64,000 bases of DNA from Trogon surrucura (taxonomy: Eukaryota > Chordata > Aves > Trogoniformes > Trogonidae): positions 148,680,578 through 148,744,577 of the forward strand of contig CM036617.1 of NCBI GenBank assembly GCA_020746105.1, given 5' to 3'. This document shows positions 53,781-64,000 of the stretch, one piece after another (the first letter of the stretch is position 1; each line of letters begins with the position of its first letter). A program made the position numbers and the translations under genes. The notes below the pieces were generated by a model, which saw only the letters and a program-made list of their open reading frames with translations, searched no databases and was not told the DNA's origin.

Positions 53781-54024
53781 GAGTACCACAATAATTAAAA
53801 ATTTAAACTGCCATCATCCTCCACCAGACAGGAAAGAATGAGGCCACATTGCCCAAATAATATTACTCAGGAGAAGACAAATCTTTCCAACCAGGTCGGT
53901 TCAGTGCCCTCTCTAAGGAACTGGCCTCCTGTCCTTCACACAAGGAGCTGCCCCCTGTGTCAACCTGTTTCCCTTTCTATGTTGAACTGGAAATTACATG
54001 AAAGGTGAGAGAAGTTGCAAATGG
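53781..54024. other. Non-coding interval after the exon-like segment
   Basis: No feature is recognised. A patch rich in C/T around 53905-53980 is present. Confidence 0.5.
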
Positions 54025-54105
54025 AGGTTAAGTGTCTTCCTCAAGGTTCATCTCCAGGAGACCCAAAAAATTACATGACTGGCTAGAGATTAGAAGTTAA
54101 GGTGC
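54025..54105 (+). repeat. MIR/L2-like ancient remnant
   Basis: 'ggaggttaagtgtcttcctc' followed by 'aaggttcatc', then 'gactggctagagattagaag' and 'gtgctta' parallels the MIR/L2 phrase GAGGTTAAGTGACTTGCCCAAGGTCAC, then a 'gcagagccaggattagaa' step. It is degenerate, with no visible ends. Confidence 0.35.
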
Positions 54106-56689
54106 TTACAATAGAGCTATAATTACTTTCTCACACAAATGTCTCCATTTGTCTCTTGGGCATAATAAAAATTCATCAGATATCAAATGCTTTGATGTCC
54201 TACATTTACAAACATATCCTACTGTAGAGAAAGAAATTGGAGGGAAGACAGGCAAATATGTATTGTGATGATCAGCGTATGCTTCTCAGAAAGACAGATC
54301 TATTGAAAGCTGGCTCTATTTTCTTAAGCACTGTCCCAGTCTTAAAATCTTTGTTTCAGGTACAGTTGACTAACAGAATTGATTTACCTTTATGCTAACA
54401 GTCCAGTATAAACCAACATGAACCCTATGAGAATTAACTTTAAGGCTTCCTGGCAACAAGGAATTGCAGCTTCCCTACTGCAAGAGATGTTGGACTTAGT
54501 TGCAATCAGAAGTGATCACAAATCCTCAACTTCTCAACTTCTTACACCTACCCTTAATTTGAATTTTATTCATATCACGGTGAATAATTCTCACCACAAC
54601 TAATAGAGCCCTGCAGGATTACAGAGGAGTTACTGAAGTGGTGCAGAATTTGAAGAAGGCCAGGCAAGCAAGAGAACTGAAGGCCATGGCAAGTGGCTTT
54701 TACTTGCTTGCAGTGAGGAATAGATCAATACAGGGCTTTATCCATCACAACGTAATGGAGTGTTCCTGGCGTGTTTGGGGAGGTCCTAGCTATGGCTGAG
54801 GTGAGGGTTTCTCAGAGTAGCTTTTGAGAAGGTACAGCAGAGAATGCTAACGACAGCAACGCTAAATACTTTTACTGTTTAGTTATGGGTTCTGTGAATA
54901 TCCATGGCCTATAAAGTATGATGAAGGTTAAAATTCATGTTAGGAGTTAGGACTATAGCACCTAGAAACTATATGTACTGTTAAACATCAAATAAGCAAT
55001 AATATTAGGGAGGAAGCCATGGCTGGCAGATGCTGTCTTCACTGTAGGAGAGAATCATGTTGTCTGATATGGTGTCAGTAATAAAGATAAGGGTGAGGTA
55101 CAGGCTAAAGAAACTAGGATTTACAAAACCTGCTCCAAGGCATCTATGAGCCACACTCGTGTTGTTAACAGCTGTCTTAATTATGTGTGCTTTATGGGAG
55201 CTCATCATTCTGTCTCCAGTCATAATCCTGACTCGCACACTGCTCTTTCCATGACAACTCAGCCCTTCTGAGACTGTATTGAGTCACCACATACAGAACC
55301 CACTACACTTCCAGAAGCCACAACAGCACAGTATTTTTTTTTTTTTTGTTAATTAGTATTGAACCACTAAATAGCATACTTAGTCAACCATTTGCCAAGA
55401 TGATTTGGAAGTTCCTAACAAAAATAAATATTGCTTCTTGCCAATGCTACCACCTCCACACCCCTAATCATGCATTTGGGATGAATGGGAAGATGTTTGT
55501 CTGTTCCTTCAAAGGGAATCACAGACTATTTTAATAAAAGTATAGGTGATATGTTGCTGGCAATTGTTTAGTAATTTCAGTCTGTCTATCTGACATTCCC
55601 TGCTGTTGCTGTTCACTTTCCAGCACAGTGTTGTATAGTCTTTTCTATCAGAGATCACAAGCGTGTTATATTTTCCAGAGAATTATACAATTCTGAATCA
55701 CTATGGTGATTTGTGATAAAATGCACCATGTGTATCAAAGATTTGTTTGAGTGAACTGTACTATTCCACTTAGCTGTTGGCTTTGTGTATTTCAAGAAAA
55801 AGCATAAAGCTGCAACAGCTTGACCAGCAAGATATTTTATCTTCTAACTGTTGCTTTGTCATTGAATCTTGACTATATAATCAAGCAATTAAAGTATTTT
55901 CTAACCTGTGATGGAAAGTGAGAATACCACAGCAAAGAAGAAAAATATGTAAATGCTGCCATTACATTTTCAGGCTAAAGGTATTAGAAGATGGAGGCAC
56001 GAATTACCAGAAAATAGATTTTTTTGGATAAACCAAAATAATCAGGCAGCAAACAAAGAATAGGTTTAGGCAGAGTTTCATGTTTCCTATACAGAAGTTA
56101 AAATTTTCAGCTAGAGTTTTCTCTGCCCAAACTATGTTTAGTAATTTTGTGTTTTGCAAAACACAACCAGCGAAATTCATCAGCAGAAATTAACATTGGT
56201 TCTCAAAACCTCTCTCTGTTTAAGAGAAATCACTCATATACATTTGATAACTGCTAACTGGAATTTGAAGTTCCCTATGTAATACCAAGACACGGTACTG
56301 TACATTAAACCTCTTTTTAAAGCACTTTTACTTTTGTGAAACCCAAAAAATCAACTATGCAAAATCTAAATGTGTGAAGAATTAAAGCTCGCAAAGGTAT
56401 TTGAACACTCATCAGAAAACACCTTCAAGACAGTTCTGTGTATTTATTATTACTGATGTGGCCTGCAATCAGAACATCAGTCAAGGACTCACTCTGTCAC
56501 AACATTTACTGTCAAAAAGATAATGCTTACCTATAGATAACAGCTAGAGAGATAGCACTGGCATATATAAATGACTTATATGAGAACTGAATGTAGTAGC
56601 TTTTTTTTCCACTTTGCACACAGCAAAGGATTGCAGTAGATCAGCAGTTTGAATGGGGTTTGAAATGTATACTAAAAATACCAACTAGG
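54106..56689. other. Non-coding unique interval
   Basis: AT-rich unique sequence with a 15-base T run near 55333. Open frames are short (77 codons or fewer). No gene or repeat is recognised. Confidence 0.55.
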
Positions 56690-57224
56690 TGCTGCAGAAC
56701 ATCTGGAATATTGTGTCCAGTTCTGGGCCCCTCAGTTCAAGAAGGACAGGGAGCTGCTTGAGAGAGTCCAGCGTAGAGCCACAAAGATGGTGAAGGGAGT
56801 GGAGCATCTCCCTTATGAGGAAAGGCTGAAGGAGCTGGATCTCTTTAGCTTGGAGAAGAGGAGGCTGAGGGGTGACCTCATCAATGTTTATAAATATGTC
56901 AAGGGGGAATGTCAGGAGGATGGAGCCAGGCTCTTTTCAGCGGCGTCCACTGACAGGACAAGGGGCAATGGGTGGAAGCTGGAACACAGGAGGTTCCAGA
57001 AAAATATGAGGAAAAACTTTTTCACTGTGAGGGTGACTGAGCACTGGAACAGGCTGCCTAGGGAGGTTGTGGAATCTCCATCTCTTGAGACATTCAAAAC
57101 CCGCCTGGACGCGTTCCTGTGCGCTCTAGTGTAGGTGATCCTGCTCTGGCAGGGGGGTTGGACTAGATGATCTTTGAGGTCCCTTCCAACCTTTAACATT
57201 CTGTGATTCTGTGATTCTGTGATT
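56690..57224 (+). mobile_element. CR1 LINE, 3' end with intact octamer tail
   Basis: A 5'-truncated CR1 of about 535 bp. It contains the C-terminal part of ORF2, a 3' untranslated region with 'ggactagatgatctttgagg' and 'tcccttccaacctttaacat', and three perfect copies of the terminal octamer attctgtg (57198-57221). It is the best-preserved CR1 in the window and serves as reference for the antisense fragments at 916 and 45874. Truncation at the 5' end and the lack of a poly(A) tail are normal for CR1. Confidence 0.93.
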
Positions 57225-60200
57225 ATTGTTCATTGTCTTGCCCCTGCTAGGCCTTTGACTCAGCTGTGTGATACGTTCACATCAGTTTATCCTAACAAAT
57301 TCTTTGCATTTAGTTCCCTAGTTTCAGAATCTTCTGAAAAGAAAACAAAATCCTTCCCTGAAGTGTGTATTTTTAGTTCTTTATGGGGAACACCTGATCA
57401 CTTCCCAGTGGGATCTGATAACAGCTTGTGCAGTTACCAAGCTCCTAGCTTCCTCACCTTTAGAGGACTTCTCCTGTAACTAGTATGGAACATTTAAAGA
57501 CTCTTATTTTTAGTCATAGAAACTGAGTGCTTAAGGACATGCTGAATTGTATTATGCCAACATGATTCACAATAGCACCATACCGTACATTTACGCACCC
57601 ACAACTCAGGAATTTTCAAAAGGAAAAGGTCAAAAAAAATCCATATTTTTTGTGTAGTCACTCTCACTCTCTCTCACAGTTTGAAAAACCATTGCTTGTT
57701 CTTCCCTGACCTCTACACTTATAACGTAGTGGCCACCGAAAATTGAAGGTGGCCACAGCGAGGGACAGAGGAAAGAGGAAATTATTTGTTATCAACAGGT
57801 AGCAAAGAACTAGAAACCTGACTGGAGTTAAATTTGCAGGTTGAGAGAAAAGATGGGTTATGGTTCTGGGCAACTAAATAATGGTCTGAATGAAACTGCT
57901 GCATTGCACACTCGTAGCCACTGACTTCGCAATATTTAAACTGTGGTTTGCCCTGGAGTATCTACAGAAATGTATGCTACCTTGTATTGTAAAGACAAAC
58001 AATCAGTTATAAAAGAAGTGTCGGGGGGTGGGTGGGGTGTGATGTGTCAGTAACTCCCCTCTGATAGCCCTGAAAAGGTCTTGCACTCTTCTGCTCCGGA
58101 AGAATTTATGAATCTGACCTCAGCAAGACAGAGCAGACATTCTTTATCCTACATCACTGAAAGCGGGAGGACATTCAGAAAGACAAAGTACTACCACAGT
58201 AATACTGCAGTCCTAGTGCTAGGCTGCTGGCAGCACTGCAGTTGTCAGCAGAGCCAACAGTGGTACTGAGCAGAAACGTTAAAAAGAATGTGCAAGAAAG
58301 CTTTAAAAAGCTAACATCTGGCTACTGTTACAGGCAAAATATTCACTGCTGTGACTGACATCTGGGCCGATGACCTGCCAAAAGCCACCTATTAAGCGGT
58401 AAGACTTAGCAATTCTGTTGCTTGACAGGACATCGAGGGATGTCAGATAATCACACAGTCCCATTTGTCCTCTGGAGGAAGGTGGCAGCACTGGTTTTGC
58501 CTATGGCTGGCAGTACCTCACCCACTGGACTGGCTGAAGGTCACAGCCCCTCTCTGGGCTTGGTCCTCTGTCAGAGCAGACACCAACAGACTCAGGGTAA
58601 CTGTGGTGGCCAGGGCTGGAGTGGCAGCATGATGCCTGATGCCTGAGGGTACTCCTCATCTCAGTTTTGTACTTTTCTCTTCACCTTATTTTCCCTCTTG
58701 TGACAGCAGCAGTGCAATGCCAGCCCTGGCTCCTGGCCCTGTGATGAAGCAAAATTCAAGAAGCCTGAAGGTGGCTCTGGGAAGACTGCAAAGGGCTCAG
58801 AGATAACCACAATGGCTGTGATAGAATGCTACAGGAAAAAATTACAACCACAAAAAACAGGTTCCATCATTCAAGATACTCTTTTGCATACACTGATATG
58901 ATGGTTTGCTTCACAGTTTGCTGACACCCATCCTTTTTGTGCACAAAGTTTTTGGGATATTCACATAGCTTACTGGGCATGCAAAGCTAGAGACTGTTTT
59001 CAAGATACCTTTGAAAATATAGTTGAATATATTTTTTTACTATCTCTTTGTCTTATTAAAGTTTTTAAGAGGCAGTGGTTGATCCTTTGGAATCAACAAG
59101 ACTTTTATCTATGCACTAGAAGCAAGGTGATAGACACAGCCATTTTCAGAGACAAAATAATCACATATTTACAGGGTTCTATAGTAAACTTGATTAATCC
59201 TGCAGATTTTCACATAAAAAATCTTTTCACCTTCCTGCTGACATTGATTACATTGCTATCATGTCCCATTAATCCTGGGAAGCAGTTTGCCATCCATGAC
59301 ATCTGCACGACAAACATGTTACCAAGAAATGAGGTGATGGAGAAACAGCAGAAACTATTAACACTGAAATATGTGTCAAACAAGACACACTTTATAGCTG
59401 AAACGAACATCGGTTCAGAATTTGCAGGGCTTCTTGTGGAAAGTATCTCAAAGTGCTTCAAGGCCTTGAACAGTCCTGCAGGTATTGAAACCCTGCTTTT
59501 CTTCTGCTTAAAATAATTAAAACAATGTTCTTTTCTGGCATTATTAATTTTTACGTACATGAATTAGTTTCCTTACATTCATGGCTCTTCTTGGGACTGA
59601 TATTCTGTTCCTCTCTTTTGTGGATGTTTTTTTGTGGGCTTGCATTTCCTTTTTTTCCACCCTCTGTAGCCCACAAATTCCTCATTCCCTGAAAATCCAT
59701 TTTCTGTAGGGCTGCGTTTTCCAGCCCTGTCTGCCACAGCTTGATCATTCCTTTGAGAGTTCTGTAAAAAAGCCCAGCTCTGAGCAGGGCTTGAGATTTC
59801 ATTGTGCAACAGTTGCCCAATTTATTAATTCCTTCTCCAAAGCTTTTTTTGTTAGCTCAGTGAGACACCTTGGCTCTAAGATGAGAAATGACTGGTTTTC
59901 TGGACTTTCCCTGCCCCAAAGTTTTCCTTTCTGTGATTTACTCCTTGAGGTCTCCTTCAAACAATCTTTCTCCCCCGTTTCCAGAATGGTGCATATGATT
60001 TTGTTTCCCCAAAAGGACTCTTCACCACCCCCATTTTTTCCTAGTCTTAGATGCATAGTATTTATTACAAGGGTTTTGAGCAACTTTACTTGAAGCCAAC
60101 TGGAACTTCTGTCTCCTCAAATAGAAGCCAAATCTTAAAATAAATCCTGTATATTCTAGAACATAATTCAGAGAAATATGATAATTAGGTCACTGTACCT

Positions 60201-63200
60201 CCCAACCCCCTAAATAAGGACAGGTACTTTGTTCATTAACTTCTTATTCAGACACTTAAATGTGGCCTGAATTGCAGAGTATTTATCCTCCAGGTAGTTT
60301 CATTGAATATAAAAAAAAAAAAACCACACGAAGCATAAGCATGAAAACAGCAAAGGCATCGTTTGTACCTGTTTACGTGCTACTAAACATGAAAGAAAAA
60401 GCCCAACAAAACTGAGGAAGGTAGAAGAGCACAGATGTCAACATTTTGTCTCAATTATTCAATTGACAAAGGAGTTTTATCTGGTATAACCAAGAGCAGA
60501 CAATTTTGAGGATGGCAAAATGTGCTGTAGTCATAGCAAATTAAACTGAATGTGTAGTTATGCATTCAATAGGGATTTAAAAGAAGAAAATACTAATACG
60601 CTTTAGAGATATTTCAGAAGATAAACCCATTAAAGGGGAAAAGTTCAATTCAGTCCCTGAGCTGGTGTAACAGAGGTGATGAAATATGCTCACCATGAAT
60701 AAAAATAGAAAACTTATAAGTACATAAATTAATCAAGAGCCTCTTAAAACATATACCCTACAGCATTTGCTCCCAGCAGTTTTGACACATTTGTCCATCA
60801 GTGTCTGAATCAAAGAGATTAGCTTGACACTGTTTGCTTTGAAAAGAAGGAAAACACAAAACAAAAAAAGAGAGAAAGAATTTCTTTGGAGCAACTTCAG
60901 TTTCTTGCTATCAGAGCATTGAATAAACTGTTTTGCACAAAAGTTACCAGGCTTAACAATATTGTTCCCATGTTGAAATTTCTTCAATTGTCTGCCACAT
61001 TTGACTGCATGCAAATAATAGCGCTCTCATGATGAGAAAGAGGAGGAAAAAACCCAACCATCATTTTGTATACCAGGAATAAAAATCTTCAATGCTTGAG
61101 CAGAAACATGATAAAAAGCTGCTGAAGAAACTTTGTCCTTTAATGAAAGTGTCATCAGAATACTATTTAGGTTTTTAAGACAGTAAACAAGTAGGTTCAT
61201 TTCACTAGACACCTAACTCTAGGTTACTGACATCAATAATTGACATGATCTTTTGTGCCTTATCTCATTGGCCTCATATCTCATATTGTCAGATATTATA
61301 AAACTAATACAGATTATTCTTCTCACACCTCCCAAATAGCAGCTGTTTCAAATGCAGCAAAAAGTAACAACTCATATAATACTTTACAAATCAAATGAAA
61401 AATGAGTTCCCTAATACTAAAAAAACAGACTTAAGATACAGAAATTCATTATAACAATATTAATAACATTACAGTATTTACAGTTTCCTGCATTACTAAT
61501 CTTTCTGGTTCAGTTCAGCTGTGCTTCCATTACATTTCACATGCTCCATTTGGACTTTCACAGAGCATGAAGCGTGGGACCTCTCATCTGTAGTCCATAG
61601 ATAATATAAAGAAATTGAAGGCAAGAAGCAAGAGACACAGATGGACAGTCACTGCAAACCTGTAGCAATGATACAGCGTAGACTTTATGAACTGTAAAAT
61701 CTCTAAGAAATCTTCAAACTAAGATATCATACTTTTATGCCTAAAAATATACATACATATACGTACAAATAAAATATGTTATTCTCTGATATTTTATTTA
61801 TTCACTACACCACAATAAGTTGTCAGAAATATCTTCTCTCATATGAGGCAAAACATCCCACAGTCTAACAAAAACAACGGCAAAGACATTTGGTCACAGA
61901 ACTGAAGTGTTTGTCATCTGTGCTTGCCAACAGCAGATCCCACATCAGCTACAGGCAGACAAACAGCCTTCTCTTCCACTGTGCTCTGGCAGCTGCTTAA
62001 AATCAAAATTGGACAGATCATACGTAAAAAAAATTTGGGGAGTTCAAGAAAAATGTGAGGCGTATGGTCACTGTACTACATATAATTGTCTATGATTCAT
62101 TGTTTGACAGGAAAACAGTATTTTCCTATTTCTTAGGTTCTAGTTTTCCCCTACCAATGCCTCTTACTGAAATTTTGAGGTCAAATGTGACCATTACTCA
62201 CTGCAGGATGAAGATTTTTTTTTAATCATTAGGCCCTAATCCAGCTCCAATTAGAGTCAATGAAAAGACTCTAATAGCTACATTGAACCAGGCACAGTGC
62301 CAGTGCTTCCAGGCTTTGCAAAAACCCTAAACAAAGGTGCTTCTTGTACAGGGAACCCTACATTCGCTAATCCAGCGATCCATGTCCAGTGAAGTGGTAG
62401 CCAGATTTTTGCAAACTGCTCTAACCTTTCTGACAAGCACTGACTGGCAAGAGCAATGGCCAGGTTCACTGGAAAACTACCGAAACCAGTCCAGTACAAA
62501 ACAAAGCGTAAAACCACATTTCAGCCCTTCATGAATATGAGTTATATTATCTGTATTCTTGGTAAGGAGTGCTTGTGGATCTCCATTTGCAAGTGGTGGG
62601 TTAAACTGATGTAGAAAAGCAGAACATTGCTAAGGAGTAGAGATGAAAGAGAAACTCAGTGAGACTGACAACTCAGAAAAACAAACAACCCAAAATGTGC
62701 AAGACATCACACCTCAGAATATAGAGGAAAAGTAACCAGCCATTAGCCATTCTCAACAGTACCTTCCATGGTCACAAGTGTCTAGATATGGATGAAACGA
62801 ACTCACCAGCAGAAGAATCTGTTTTCCCAGGACAGGGGGTAGCAAGGACCCAGATTTGGGAATACTGCTGTCCACCCCACCCCTAGTGGCCAGCTTTTAT
62901 TAGAAAGTGGAAGTGACAATAAACTTGCTTCTCTGGGATGCTGATCATGATAGATGTACTATCTGTTACCACTTTTTCTTTTGAATTTGGTTTGCTGTTT
63001 GCCATTCGCATTAACCTGCTCTCAGGAGACCATTTCCACCCAAAGCTCTGACCAGAGCTGGTGAGCCAAATCACAGCAAACCCCTGCAGCATTCCAGTTC
63101 CTTTGTAAGAGATGAGCAGAACACAGGCTACCTCCCACAAAAATAATAAACCCACAAACCTAACCCCACCAAAAATGCAATGAGTGAATTCTCAATCCTT

Positions 63201-64000
63201 TCCTTAAAAATGCCCCCCAAAACCAGATTTTCACTTACAACTGCTTTTGCCAAGAATTCTTTCATTCAGTGATTTTGTGATTCTGTGATTCTTTCACCTA
63301 AAATAGTGGAGATAGAAATGTTTGCTTCATATGATTCCTTCACTCTGAAGCACAGAATCCGGCCAAGATGTCCACGATTTCTCAAACTTAATGAAGAAGA
63401 CCATATATTTTTTCCAACTTTACAATCAGTAGTTCTTGGAAGAGAAGTAAAATATGTTTCAAAATACGCATTTAAATAAAATTTCTCTGGGTCTGATCCC
63501 TTGCAGTCACCTTAACTGTTCTGGAACTTGCATGAAAGGAGTACTTGTACGATTATTCGAAGCTGTCCTTCCAGCGTTTTCAGGGAGATGCTACTTGCCT
63601 TCCTTAGGCCACTATGTTTTCTTCTCATTTCCACAAAATCACTTAATAGGTGTATTTGATATAGTCTTCCTGGCAAAGTAGCTTAGTGCTAAATTGTTGT
63701 CACCTGCAAATATTAGCAAGGATTTGGGGAAGAGTTACGAGAGGATAAATTAGTACTGGCACAAGGATGTGAGAGTGGGCAAGATAAAGTCAAGTCACTG
63801 TGTTAGGCTGTGTGGCAAAGTTTTGGTAGTGAGGGCCTGCAGGGGTGGCTTCTGTGAGAAGGTGCTGGAAGCTGCCCCCTTGTCCTATAAAGAAGGGGCC
63901 AGTTCCAAGATCGACCTTTCTCTGGCCAAGGCTGAACCCCTCAGCAACAGTGGCAGATCCTCTGGGCTAATATATTTAAGAAGGAAGAAAAAAACAATGG

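Overview
The window looks like a gene desert or a very long intron from a bird nuclear genome. It is AT-rich, mostly single-copy and sparse in repeats. It carries several CR1 retrotransposon fragments ending in the CR1 octamer tail (ATTCTGTG)n, as in birds and other sauropsids, and two copies of a long LTR of an avian endogenous-retrovirus type. No bacterial-style gene organisation, rRNA, tRNA or CRISPR array is visible. I could not assign any open reading frame to a known cellular protein.

Layout. 1-5.6 kb: single-copy DNA with a MIR-like remnant, a TA microsatellite and an antisense CR1 3' end. 5.6-7.3 kb: an old sense CR1 fragment directly followed by an exon-like ORF, then a CpG-containing, GC-richer patch. 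7.3-25.8 kb: AT-rich unique sequence with a possible terminal exon near 14.5 kb, ancient SINE/LINE-like remnants and a perfect 12-bp homeodomain-type inverted repeat near 21.2 kb. 25.8-26.6 kb: an old antisense CR1. 28-33.9 kb: ancient amniote repeat remnants. 33.98-35.07 kb: a solo LTR. 37.24-38.99 kb: the most distinctive element, a 5'-truncated RTE-like non-LTR retrotransposon on the minus strand, broken but still rich in protein motifs, and flanked by a candidate target-site duplication. 39-56.7 kb: unique DNA with a G-quadruplex motif, another antisense CR1 end, an (AAAAG)22 microsatellite and an exon-like 117-bp segment near 53.7 kb. 56.7-57.2 kb: a sense CR1 3' end with an uninterrupted ORF2 C-terminus. 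59.1-59.5 kb: an unrecognised ORF of about 140 codons with splice-like edges. From 63.8 kb to the window end: the start of a second LTR of the same family.

The recognisable protein-coding sequence is all retrotransposon-derived and, in the RTE case, clearly dead. Any function of the rest is probably regulatory or intronic. Conserved-element suggestions are inference only, because conservation cannot be seen from one sequence. I do not see a convincing new multi-gene system here; the best leads are the RTE insertion and the exon-like segments.
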